DNA of 64,000 nt. Source: Nitrospirales bacterium (GTDB taxonomy: Bacteria > Nitrospirota > Nitrospiria > Nitrospirales > UBA8639). The position numbers and the translations under genes were made by a program. The notes beneath the pieces are model-generated. The model searched no databases, was not told the DNA's origin, and worked only from the letters and a program-made list of their open reading frames with translations. Every line of letters begins with the position of its first letter. Position 1 is the stretch's first letter. The DNA lies in NCBI GenBank assembly GCA_031315865.1, contig JALDRJ010000002.1:637147-701146 (forward strand), given 5' to 3'. Of the stretch, positions 56,242 through 64,000 are shown one piece after another.

Positions 56242-57765
56242 CTACTTCACACGAACCCGGTGCTGAAGGGCTTCACGCGCCACCTGGCGATCATCAAAAT
56301 TCAATCGCTCCGTTCCGACAATCTGATAATCTTCGTGGCCTTTTCCGGCGATTAACACGATGTCGCCAGGCTCGGCCGCCGCAATGGCGGCTTCGATGGC
56401 CTCCCGGCGATCGGGAATCATGCGATAGTCCGAGCGGATGGATTTGGGAATTTTCAAAATGCCTTCTTCGATCCCGTTGAGGATCGTCATCGGGTCCTCG
56501 GTGCGGGGATTGTCCGAGGTCAAGATCGCGAGATCGCTGTGCCGCACGGCCACTTGTCCCATTTTGGGGCGCTTGCCGGTGTCACGATCCCCGCCACACC
56601 CGAATACCGTAATAATCTTGGAGCGCTTGAGTGATTGCGCAGTCAAGAGGACCCGCAACAAGGCGTCTTCGGTATGGGCATAATCCACGATCACCGTAAA
56701 GTCCTGCCCCTGGGTAATTCGCTCAAACCGGCCCGGAACATTCTTGACTGAAGCAATGGACGCAACAATGAGGTCGGAAGACATTCCAAATTCTAGGGCC
56801 ACGGCGATGGCCGAAAGGATGTTGTAGACATTATGCTCTCCGACCAATTGACTCCTGATGAGCCATTCGCCTGTGGGAGTCGTCACTCGAAATTGGGTCC
56901 CATCGAGCGTGCTGACGATTTCATGGGCTTGAATATCGGCTTCATGACGAATACCGTATGTCCAGACCGGAACAGAACACTGTCCCGCGAGTTTGATGCC
57001 CCATTCATCATCGATATTGACCACGGCTCGCTTGGGTGGCGTTTTACGATTGGGCGGCAAGAGGTCCGTGAAGAGCCGTTGTTTCGCCTCAAAATACTCT
57101 TGCATGTCGGCATGAAAATCCAGATGATCTTGCGTGAGATTCGTGAACACGGCGACATCAAATTCACAGCCAGATACCCGCCCCAAGGCCAACGCGTGAG
57201 ACGAGACCTCCAAGATTGCCGTGTCCAGACCAGCCTCAACCATACGGGCAAGGAGTTCTTGTAGTTGAACGGCCCCTGGAGTCGTATGCGAAGCCGGATA
57301 GAAATCAGCCCCGATAAAATATCCCACCGTTCCGATGACGCCGGTTTTTTCCCCAAAATTGTCTAAAAGCGCCCGGATTAAATGAGTGACCGTGGTCTTC
57401 CCGTTCGTGCCAGTCACACCCACCATATTGAGATGGAGAGAAGGATCCCCGTGCAGGCGAGAAGCCAGACACCCGAGCGCTTCCTTGGAATTCCTGACAG
57501 TGATGGTCGGCTTCGTCATGTCGATGGCCGTCACCTGGCCGATCCGCCGAGCCATGGGACTCTCCTCAAGTACGACCCCAACCGCCCCGTCCAGGCAAGC
57601 TTGCCGGGCGAACTCGTGACCATCCACTTGCGTCCCCCTCACCGCCACAAAGAGACTGCCCTGCCTGACCCGCCGAGAATCATCGGTGACATCGAGCACT
57701 TCACGATCCAAGTCTCCATGAACGTCAAGAGGGTGAAGAGGTTGAATCAATTCCGCGATGGTCAT
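56242..57765 (-). CDS. murE: UDP-MurNAc-L-Ala-D-Glu:meso-diaminopimelate ligase
   Basis: Adds the third residue of the stem peptide. GTNGKTTVTHLI is the ATP loop. The TSDNPRTEDP segment contains DNPR, the motif that marks meso-diaminopimelate specificity instead of lysine. Length is 507. It lies 17 bases after ftsI. The result fits a Gram-negative type wall. Confidence 0.95.
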   Translation of the reverse strand: MTIAELIQPLHPLDVHGDLDREVLDVTDDSRRVRQGSLFVAVRGTQVDGHEFARQACLDGAVGVVLEESPMARRIGQVTAIDMTKPTITVRNSKEALGCLASRLHGDPSLHLNMVGVTGTNGKTTVTHLIRALLDNFGEKTGVIGTVGYFIGADFYPASHTTPGAVQLQELLARMVEAGLDTAILEVSSHALALGRVSGCEFDVAVFTNLTQDHLDFHADMQEYFEAKQRLFTDLLPPNRKTPPKRAVVNIDDEWGIKLAGQCSVPVWTYGIRHEADIQAHEIVSTLDGTQFRVTTPTGEWLIRSQLVGEHNVYNILSAIAVALEFGMSSDLIVASIASVKNVPGRFERITQGQDFTVIVDYAHTEDALLRVLLTAQSLKRSKIITVFGCGGDRDTGKRPKMGQVAVRHSDLAILTSDNPRTEDPMTILNGIEEGILKIPKSIRSDYRMIPDRREAIEAAIAAAEPGDIVLIAGKGHEDYQIVGTERLNFDDRQVAREALQHRVRVK

Positions 57766-57782
57766 GTCTTTCTCTCGCGCCT

Positions 57783-59516
57783 CTAAAAGAGGCCAGCCAC
57801 TCTTACGAAGCCACCATGCTTTGGGGCAATCATCAAATGCTGCAAGGATTTTTCCGCTACTTTCCGGAACACGGGGGCTGCCACTTCCCCCCCATATCCT
57901 TTGCCTTCGGGTTCATCGATCACGACAAGAATGGCTAATTGCGGTTGATCCACGGGAACGAACCCGACGAAGGATCCGATGAATTTTGTCGATGAATAGC
58001 CACGTGCTCCCTTCTTCGCCTTCTGCGCTGTCCCGGTCTTACCGCCTACCTCGTAATCCATGAGCGCCGCTTGTTTTCCGGTGCCCTGGCTTACGACATT
58101 CGCGAGCATCTCCTTGAGCATTTCAGACGTCTCATAGGTAATCGGCTCACGCCGCATTTGGACGTTCTGCTCCATGACCAGGTTTCCTCTTGGATCTTCA
58201 ACACGCGACACCACAAAGGGTCGGTAGAGTGAACCGCCATTCGCCACGGCCGAGATGGCGGTTAACAGTTGAATAGGAGTGACACTGATTCCTTGTCCGA
58301 TTGCGAGGGATGAAAGGGTCAGGCCATCCCAATCGTCGATCGCCTTCAGTAAGCCCGCCGACTCACCAGGAAGGTCTATCTCCGTTTTTTGACCAAACCC
58401 AAACGCTCTGAGGTAGTCATAAACCTTTTCCGCCCCCAATGAGAGCGCCACTTTGACCATGCAAATATTACTGGAATGGGTCACCGCCTCTTTCAAGGTC
58501 ATCCATCCATGCTGCTTCAGATCATGCATCTTCGTTCCCGCGATCGACATCTCCCCATCACCACAGTAGATCAGCTCGTCAGGGGTCTTTTTCCCTTCGT
58601 TGAGCGCGGCGGCTGCGAGCAAAACTTTCAGGGTCGAACCTGGTTCGTACGGATCCGTCACGGCACGATTGACATAGAGCTCTCGAGGCCAATCTTGGTA
58701 GTGGTTCGGATCAAACACCGGCCGAAGCGCCCACGCAAGGATGGCGCCGGTGTTTGGATCCATAATGAGAACCGTCCCCCGTTTGGCTTTGGTTCGACGC
58801 ATGGCATCGTCCAACTCCTGCTCAGCGATGAATTGAATCACTTCATCAATCGTCAGGGTAATGCGAAATCCTTGATACGGACGCAAACCGTGATCACTGA
58901 CCAACGCGATTCTTCCCCTGGAGGCGTCGCGCTGGAATTGCACCGTTTGTTTTTTGCCCTGTAAATAGGAGTCAAAATGCCACTCCAACCCCTCCAGACC
59001 TTGACTGTCCCGCCCGGCAAATCCCAGGAGATGCGCCAACGATGTTCCTTTGGGATAGAACCGCTGCGATTCCATTTTCACCGTAATCCCTGGCAAGTTC
59101 GACGCCTGAATAGCCTCCACTTCCTTAGACGTCAACTTTCGCTTCAATTGAATGGATGAACCCTTACCCTTCATTTTTTTCCGGAGGGAGGAAACGGGAA
59201 CATCGATCAAAGTTGATAACTTTCTGAGGACATGGGCTTGCTGTTGTATGTCCTTTTTTCGGGCGTAGACAGAGGGAGCGTCAACATTGATCGCATAGGT
59301 ACTCCCATGACGATCGACGATGAGACCACGATTGCCCTTGACTTCAATCGACTCGAAATGCTGGCCTTGCGCTTGAAGCGCTCCTTTGTTGGACTGAACG
59401 ACTTGCAAAAAAAATAGACGTGAAAAAATAATCGTGAATCCAACCAGAAACCCTAAACACACGATGGCCGTACGAACACGGCATGACTGACTGACACCGT
59501 CAGGAGTTATGTTCAT
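57783..59516 (-). CDS. ftsI: Division transpeptidase FtsI (PBP3)
   Basis: Class B penicillin-binding protein that cross-links septal peptidoglycan. Residues 15-34 are the membrane anchor. Active-site motifs are STLK (in EPGSTLKVLL), SSN (in THSSNICMV) and KTGT (in VGGKTGTAQ). No PASTA domains follow. Length 577 is normal. It starts three bases after the ftsL stop. Confidence 0.95.
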   Translation of the reverse strand: MNITPDGVSQSCRVRTAIVCLGFLVGFTIIFSRLFFLQVVQSNKGALQAQGQHFESIEVKGNRGLIVDRHGSTYAINVDAPSVYARKKDIQQQAHVLRKLSTLIDVPVSSLRKKMKGKGSSIQLKRKLTSKEVEAIQASNLPGITVKMESQRFYPKGTSLAHLLGFAGRDSQGLEGLEWHFDSYLQGKKQTVQFQRDASRGRIALVSDHGLRPYQGFRITLTIDEVIQFIAEQELDDAMRRTKAKRGTVLIMDPNTGAILAWALRPVFDPNHYQDWPRELYVNRAVTDPYEPGSTLKVLLAAAALNEGKKTPDELIYCGDGEMSIAGTKMHDLKQHGWMTLKEAVTHSSNICMVKVALSLGAEKVYDYLRAFGFGQKTEIDLPGESAGLLKAIDDWDGLTLSSLAIGQGISVTPIQLLTAISAVANGGSLYRPFVVSRVEDPRGNLVMEQNVQMRREPITYETSEMLKEMLANVVSQGTGKQAALMDYEVGGKTGTAQKAKKGARGYSSTKFIGSFVGFVPVDQPQLAILVVIDEPEGKGYGGEVAAPVFRKVAEKSLQHLMIAPKHGGFVRVAGLF

Positions 59517-59519
59517 ACG

Positions 59520-59858
59520 TCATTCCTCGCGAAGCGAACGTTGCGCCACTTCCATAGGCTTTCGAAGCTTTCCCTGATTCGTTGCCACGGCTGTTTCAGT
59601 GGCCACCATGACCACTTGCCCTGGTCGAGGCATCTCCAATTTAAATTCCGATCTTGCTGCTTCGGCAATGATTCGGGGAGCTGTTAACTGTGAGAACCGC
59701 AGTTGCAAAGCCTCCCTCCGGTGTTCAAGCGCGACCTCCTGCTGCTTCAATCGTTCAATATCACGACCAACCCGTAACAGGTCGACCCGCATCCACACGT
59801 ACAACAGACCAATCGCGCCGAAGAACACGACCATCATCGTAAAACCGCTTCGTTTCAT
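59520..59858 (-). CDS. ftsL: Cell division protein FtsL
   Basis: Small bitopic divisome protein. A membrane segment (about residues 7-23) is followed by a coiled coil (about 28-60), the FtsL/FtsB pattern. Sequence conservation in this family is low, so position carries weight: it sits between rsmH and ftsI and overlaps rsmH by four bases. Length is 112. Confidence 0.82.
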   Translation of the reverse strand: MKRSGFTMMVVFFGAIGLLYVWMRVDLLRVGRDIERLKQQEVALEHRREALQLRFSQLTAPRIIAEAARSEFKLEMPRPGQVVMVATETAVATNQGKLRKPMEVAQRSLREE

Positions 59859-60790
59859 GTGTTGGCCATCCCGAGACGCTCAACGACTCGCAGCTTGGCG
59901 CTACGGGAACGAGGGTTATGCAGTTGTTCTTCACGGCTTGGGGTGATCGGCTTCTTAGTCAGGATATTCACCGTCGGAGCAGGCTTGGCGGACAACTCAC
60001 GGAACGTTTGCTTGACGATTCTATCCTCCAAGGAATGAAAGGCGATGACGCACAGGCGTCCTCCGGGACGCAGAAGCCTACTGGCATCCCGTAAGGCACC
60101 GGCTAACCCCTTCAATTCCTGATTGACGACGATCCGAAGAGCCTGAAATGTTCGAGTGGCGTAGTGGATGCGTCCTCGTCGGGCAGGAACGGGAATGGCA
60201 CGTCGAATGATTTCAGAAAGGCCCTTCGTCGTTTTGATCGGCGTCTGACGAGTCTCGACGATGGCTCGAGCGATCCTTCTGGCAAAACGCTCTTCTCCAT
60301 ACTCTCGAAGAACATGCTCTAATTCTTTCTCGGATACCCGAGCGAGAAACTCCTCAGCCGTTATTCCGGATGATTGATCCATCCGCATATCCAATGGGCC
60401 ATCATTCATAAAACTGAAGCCTCGCTCGGCATCCATCAACTGTGGAGTAGAGACTCCAAGATCGAACACGATTCCATCAACGTCTGAAAATCCAGATTGC
60501 GTGGCAAGAGATTTGAGGTAGTCATAACTACCATGCCTGAGCTCGACTCGACTCCCATAGGCATCGAGAACCTTCTTCCCCTTTTCAATGGCCATGGAGT
60601 CCGTATCAATTCCTAATAATTTACCGTCAGGATTACTCAAATCTAGAATTTTTTTTGCTATCCCACTCATCCCCAACGTACAGTCGATATATGACTTGCC
60701 TGAACTCGGTGAGATCCAGTAAATTACTTCATTAACAAGGACTGAGACGTGTTCATGCTTGAAAACAAAGTGCTTTTCTTCATTTACCAC
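59855..60790 (-). CDS. rsmH: 16S rRNA (cytosine1402-N4)-methyltransferase
   Basis: SAM-dependent enzyme that modifies C1402 of 16S rRNA. HVSVLVNEVI opens the fold, IDCTLGMSG is the SAM site, and DLGVSTPQL, GFSFMNDGPLDMRMD and VIAFHSLEDRIVK follow. Length 311 is standard. It is the first gene of the dcw series, since no mraZ precedes it. Confidence 0.95.
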   Translation of the reverse strand: MVNEEKHFVFKHEHVSVLVNEVIYWISPSSGKSYIDCTLGMSGIAKKILDLSNPDGKLLGIDTDSMAIEKGKKVLDAYGSRVELRHGSYDYLKSLATQSGFSDVDGIVFDLGVSTPQLMDAERGFSFMNDGPLDMRMDQSSGITAEEFLARVSEKELEHVLREYGEERFARRIARAIVETRQTPIKTTKGLSEIIRRAIPVPARRGRIHYATRTFQALRIVVNQELKGLAGALRDASRLLRPGGRLCVIAFHSLEDRIVKQTFRELSAKPAPTVNILTKKPITPSREEQLHNPRSRSAKLRVVERLGMANT

Positions 60791-60845
60791 TTTTCTAAAT
60801 TACTCACCATATCCGTCCATATTTCTCTACTTTCATTCACAAAGC

Positions 60846-60873
60846 ATTATACGGTGTGCTCTCAAGTTGTCAA
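60846..60873 (-). promoter_or_regulatory. Consensus sigma-70 promoter heading the dcw cluster
   Basis: On the minus strand a perfect TTGACA (60868-60873) and a perfect TATAAT (60846-60851) are separated by 16 bases. The implied start is near 60839, about 50 bases before rsmH. No other equally good promoter was found in the upstream gap. Confidence 0.75.
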
Positions 60874-60923
60874 GCTGATCGGCTGACCATTGCCTTAGCA
60901 TATTTACCCTCTCCTCACTTTTT

Positions 60924-60943
60924 CAGGCATGACCAAATGCCTG
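60924..60943. repeat. Palindrome CAGGCAT...ATGCCTG, copy 1
   Basis: A perfect 7-base inverted repeat with a 6-base loop. It lies about 50 bases upstream of the -35 box of the dcw promoter. No T-run follows on either strand, so it is not a good terminator. Confidence 0.5.
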
Positions 60944-61277
60944 ATTGTATAGGTATTAGTATTTATGTAGAGACCTTCTATTTTTTGTTCATTATCCTGA
61001 AAAAGGTTCAATTGCCCTTCCTCCTTCCTTGCCTTCATCATGAATGACTGTTATCTCAACCGATACATCTTGCATCTGTCACGGCCTTCACTTCTTCGCC
61101 TTTCTAATTCCCACAACTTTTGTCTGCTCCAGTTATCCTGATTTTCTTTTCGAAATTCCCCCTGTCCCCCCAAAGCAGAATGACTCATATGATCTTCAAA
61201 TGGCATGGCATAGGGAGTGCAACATTCAACGGGTAAGAACAATTCATCGAGAAAAACGCTATTGAAGAATTTGGTCG

Positions 61278-61308
61278 CTTCAGGCATGGGCTTCATACAT
61301 GCCTGAAG
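61278..61308. repeat. Palindrome CTTCAGGCATG...CATGCCTGAAG, copy 2
   Basis: A perfect 11-base inverted repeat with a 9-base loop, sharing its CAGGCAT core with copy 1. It ends about ten bases before the ribosome-binding site of the lipoprotein gene at 61331, so it could act as an operator or leader hairpin. Confidence 0.55.
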
Positions 61309-61330
61309 ATGAGCGGATAGGAGGGAAATT

Positions 61331-61597
61331 ATGATAAATAAGGCAACTCAACCAGGGGGAAACCTCCACATCATGGCCACGCTTCTTTTCTACGGGGTCT
61401 TATCTGGATGCGCACTGGGAAAATGCATCGAATGGGAAGAAGTGGTCGTTGCCCATCCCGTATGCCACACAGGGTCTACGTATGGTGATTGCGAACACTC
61501 GACAGACTCAAGAGCGGTGACTACATTGGAGACCATCTGCACCGCCAGACTTCCGCCAGATACTGAAGAAGCTGTCGTGCAGGTCAACCACCCATGA
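61331..61597 (+). CDS. Small Cys-rich putative lipoprotein
   Basis: An AGGAGG site six bases before the ATG supports this 88-residue protein. A hydrophobic stretch ends in LSGC (residues 24-27), a lipobox, predicting a lipid-anchored Cys27. The mature part has four more cysteines (32, 45, 54 and 70), enough for two disulfides. I do not recognise the family. A palindrome lies just upstream. The next gene on the strand encodes a DUF3108 protein. Confidence 0.65.
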   Translation: MINKATQPGGNLHIMATLLFYGVLSGCALGKCIEWEEVVVAHPVCHTGSTYGDCEHSTDSRAVTTLETICTARLPPDTEEAVVQVNHP

Positions 61598-61646
61598 TGT
61601 GATCTAAGAGCCTGACATGTCGCAGTCCATAAAGTATGATTGATCG

Positions 61647-62414
61647 ATGTTTTCGTGTGGAGTCCGGCATCTTTCGATCCTGTGCGTGGTCTCGTCATGC
61701 CTTGTTTCGCCAAACCTGATCTCAGCCGGAGACAGTGATGGCTCACGGCCGCGAAAAGACCATGAGTCATTCCACTACACGATTTCATTATGGGGCTTGC
61801 CTGCAGGCACAGGAACCCTCCAGGCCAACTATGAGCTGACCGCTCAGAGAGGACCGCAACTTCGCCTGAAGTCCACAGCCCATTCCAATGATTTCATTTC
61901 GCTGTTCTTTCCCGTCCATAACGTCGTAAAGTCGTCGATTCATCCCGACACATTCTTGCCCCGCCATGTCATGTTTCAGCGGCGCGAAGGAAATGACTAC
62001 GAAGACTTTGACATGACGTTTCACCATGAACAGAAAGTCGTCTCGATCATCAAGAATAGCCAAGCGAGCACCATGTCCATTTCTCCTCACACCCACGGAC
62101 CGCTGTCTTTTCTCTATTATGTACGCACACTCCAGGATCTTACGCCCGGACGTTCCATCGCGTTACACGTCCACCATGACAAGAAGAATTACGATATCGC
62201 GATCAATGTTGAAGAAATCGAGCGAATGTCAGGCCCGTGGGGAGAGGCGGAGGTGATTCGATGCGAAGCGGTCATGCCCTTTCGTGGAATTTTTGCGAAC
62301 GAAGGCAATTTCCACTTCTGGTTGACCAACGACCAAGACCGGATTCCTGTGATGATGCAGGCAAAAGTGATCGTCGGGTCCGTGAAGGCTGTGCTGGAAG
62401 ACAGGATCCCATGA
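61647..62414 (+). CDS. Exported DUF3108 family protein
   Basis: A 255-residue protein with a signal peptide (residues 1-27). The YTISLWGLPAGTGTLQANYEL start and the DFDMTFHHEQ and YYVRTLQDLTPGRSIALHVHHDKK segments match the DUF3108 pattern, a predicted periplasmic beta-barrel-like fold of unknown function. The ATG has no clear ribosome-binding site. It follows the small lipoprotein gene by 49 bases and may be co-transcribed. Confidence 0.78.
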   Translation: MFSCGVRHLSILCVVSSCLVSPNLISAGDSDGSRPRKDHESFHYTISLWGLPAGTGTLQANYELTAQRGPQLRLKSTAHSNDFISLFFPVHNVVKSSIHPDTFLPRHVMFQRREGNDYEDFDMTFHHEQKVVSIIKNSQASTMSISPHTHGPLSFLYYVRTLQDLTPGRSIALHVHHDKKNYDIAINVEEIERMSGPWGEAEVIRCEAVMPFRGIFANEGNFHFWLTNDQDRIPVMMQAKVIVGSVKAVLEDRIP

Positions 62415-62446
62415 ACGACGGAATTCCATGATCGGGGAAGACTGGG

Positions 62447-63526
62447 CTACTTGACCAACGTCGTGACCCAATAGGGATACAAACCGGTTTCGTATTGCGC
62501 CACTTTTTTCAGATGTCCATTGTCAGGGTCGATCCGATAAACTCCGAGTTTCGCTTCACCCTTTCCCGCCACATAGAGAAATTTTCCAGACTTACTGATA
62601 CAGAAGGAGCGAGGGATATGTTCACTCGGAAACTGCCCGATGACATGTAACCGGCCATCCTCCGGATCGATTCGAAATCCAATGATACGGTTTCGTTCAC
62701 GGTTTTCATCCCGACTCGAGATATAGAGGAATGTATTATCCGGGGTAATATGGAGATCCGCTGTGGTGATGCTTTCAACATCTTTCTTCGTGGTCACGAT
62801 CTGCTGAATGAGCTCGAGCAGCCCCTTGTCCGGATCCCATTCCCACATCGCCACGCCGGGATTCATTCGTTCTTGAGTGGTGTACGCCACATTGAGTCTA
62901 CGATTAAAAACAAGGTGTCTCGGCTGACGCGCGCCCACATCCGGGCCATTGGCCATGGGAGGGACATTCGGAACAACCGCTCCTGTTTTTTCATCGAATC
63001 TGATTTGAAAAACCTTATTGGGACCAGTCGCAGGGACTAAGATATACCGGTTATCCCGAGAGAACACCGCCGCGTGAGCTTTTTTTTCCAGCGTGAGCTC
63101 TTGAACCAGTTGGCCTTGATACACGCCATTCGTTAATTTCCAGACTGACATTTTTCCATCGTCGTAATGACTTCCGATGAGGTACTGGCCATTGGCATCC
63201 GCTTGCAAGTAAGTCGTACGCACCCGAATGGGGGCGTTCTGGAGGCGCGTCAGCTTCCCTTCATGATCGATTCGATACGTGGCTATCGAGTATTGGTGCT
63301 CAGGCGAGGGCATTCGGGCCAGGATATAGAGGAACCGGTGATCTGGAGAAAACGTGATCGGGCCCGCCCCTTTGAGTGGATTCGTCTGGTGTTCTCGTAA
63401 TTTTCCCGTCTGTTGATCGATGAGTTTCACTTGAAGCGTATTGCCGGAAGCGATATAGAGGTATTCAGCAGCCGACACGGGGCTTATGATGCTGAAGCAG
63501 ATCATGATCAGGAATATGTATGGCAT
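62447..63526 (-). CDS. Exported lactonase-type beta-propeller protein
   Basis: Residues 1-19 are a signal peptide. About seven propeller blades follow, with repeated motifs such as ITFSPDHRFLYILA, AVFSRDNRYILVP, HITPDNTFLYISS and CISKSGKFLYVAG. This matches the 6-phosphogluconolactonase-like (YbhE/Lactonase) family. Export makes a role in the pentose phosphate route unlikely despite the presence of zwf in the window. The ligand is unknown. It ends convergently with the DUF3108 gene. Confidence 0.8.
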   Translation of the reverse strand: MPYIFLIMICFSIISPVSAAEYLYIASGNTLQVKLIDQQTGKLREHQTNPLKGAGPITFSPDHRFLYILARMPSPEHQYSIATYRIDHEGKLTRLQNAPIRVRTTYLQADANGQYLIGSHYDDGKMSVWKLTNGVYQGQLVQELTLEKKAHAAVFSRDNRYILVPATGPNKVFQIRFDEKTGAVVPNVPPMANGPDVGARQPRHLVFNRRLNVAYTTQERMNPGVAMWEWDPDKGLLELIQQIVTTKKDVESITTADLHITPDNTFLYISSRDENRERNRIIGFRIDPEDGRLHVIGQFPSEHIPRSFCISKSGKFLYVAGKGEAKLGVYRIDPDNGHLKKVAQYETGLYPYWVTTLVK

Positions 63527-63553
63527 ACAGGCGATACCTCTTCGTCACGCGCT

Positions 63554-64000
63554 TTATGGATAAAGCGTATAGAGCATACGGGGAAAAGGAATCGTTTCCC
63601 GGACATGCTCTAACCCGCAAATCCATGCGACAACCCGCTCTATACCCATTCCAAACCCGGCATGCGGCACCGACCCATATTTGCGAATATCGAGATACCA
63701 TCGAAAGGCTTCTTCCGGAAGTTGATGTTCCTGGATTCGTGCGAGCAGCGTGTCATAGTCATGAATTCGCTGTCCGCCTCCGATGATCTCACCATATCCT
63801 TCGGGAGCCAACACATCCATACACAGGGCCAGGTTAGGAGAGGCAGGATCCGGCTCCATATAAAAGGCCTTGATGGCGGCTGGATAGCGATGCACGATAA
63901 CAGGTTTATCGAATGAGGACGCCAAAACAGTTTCATCATCCCCACCAAAATCTTCGCCGAACTGAATCGAAACGCCTTTGCCCTGCAATAACTGAATCGC
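63554..64000 (-). CDS. asnS: Asparaginyl-tRNA synthetase, C-terminal part
   Basis: The visible 148 codons are the end of a class II synthetase core; the frame stays open to the window edge. The class II motif 3 region [15 protein letters not shown] and the preceding [14 protein letters not shown] are clear, and the tail [14 protein letters not shown] is characteristic of AsnS. A close relative, AspS, would have a different C-terminal order. Confidence 0.9.
   Translation of the reverse strand, partial: AIQLLQGKGVSIQFGEDFGGDDETVLASSFDKPVIVHRYPAAIKAFYMEPDPASPNLALCMDVLAPEGYGEIIGGGQRIHDYDTLLARIQEHQLPEEAFRWYLDIRKYGSVPHAGFGMGIERVVAWICGLEHVRETIPFPRMLYTLYP

Larger units (their letters stand above)
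60874..61330. other. Noncoding region between dcw cluster and lipoprotein gene
   Basis: This gap holds no credible gene: the short frames here lack ribosome-binding sites and homology. No MraZ-like frame or MraZ-type box series was recognised. It does contain two related palindromes, listed separately. Confidence 0.5.

Noticed and set aside
61390..61788. Minus-strand frame of 132 codons
   Set aside because: It overlaps the small lipoprotein gene, which has a strong ribosome-binding site and a lipobox; the minus frame has neither.

Overview
The window looks like a core chromosomal segment of a Gram-negative, diderm bacterium. Protein content, gene order and mid-range base composition fit the phylum Nitrospirota, most likely a Nitrospira relative. 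That placement is inferred from gene neighbourhoods and protein resemblance; no rRNA gene is present to confirm it. Almost all genes lie on the minus strand and most are housekeeping. No rRNA, tRNA, CRISPR array, prophage or intact insertion sequence was recognised.

Layout. (1) 1-9729, minus: an ihfB-like fragment, sppA, rpsA, plsC, cmk, aroA, tyrA, aroF, hisC and pheA. This extends the widespread aroA-cmk-rpsA-ihfB neighbourhood into phenylalanine and tyrosine synthesis. (2) 9730-13155: a small accessory patch holding a foldable MITE-like element, an orphan protein of a type I associate with AbiEii toxins, a DUF6602-like putative nuclease bracketed by TGTAACA-containing repeats, and a solitary FAD monooxygenase. 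(3) 13156-17434: panB-folD, a secreted beta-propeller protein overlapping a Cys-rich protein, and an exported cyclophilin. (4) 17474-25039: fatty-acid and phospholipid synthesis (rnc, fabF, acpP, fabG, fabD, a FabL-type enoyl reductase, fabH, plsX, rpmF). (5) 25107-30363: yceD, rpsR, ssb, rpsF, a terminator, then pth, rplY, prs and ispE. (6) 30397-35214: type IV pilus motor genes pilB, pilT and pilC with pgsA. (7) 35432-40103: two small plus-strand proteins, zwf, a SlyD-like isomerase and a beta-lactamase-fold serine hydrolase. (8) 40139-60790: the division and cell-wall (dcw) cluster. In transcription order it runs rsmH, ftsL, ftsI, murE, murF, mraY, murD, ftsW, murG, murC, murB, ddl, ftsQ, ftsA, ftsZ, pgeF, yggS, yggT, divIVA. 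It lacks mraZ and is headed by a consensus sigma-70 promoter. (9) 60791-64000: a gap with two related palindromes, a small Cys-rich lipoprotein, a DUF3108 protein, a secreted lactonase-type propeller, and the 3' part of asnS.

How the genes work together. The first block links translation and lipid genes with shikimate-to-aromatic amino acid synthesis. The fab block supplies acyl chains, and PlsX, PlsC and PgsA feed them into phospholipids. The dcw cluster makes meso-diaminopimelate-type lipid II precursors and the divisome that uses them. The least conventional stretch is 9.7-12.9 kb. I see signs of gene gain and loss there, but no complete new system that I can defend.
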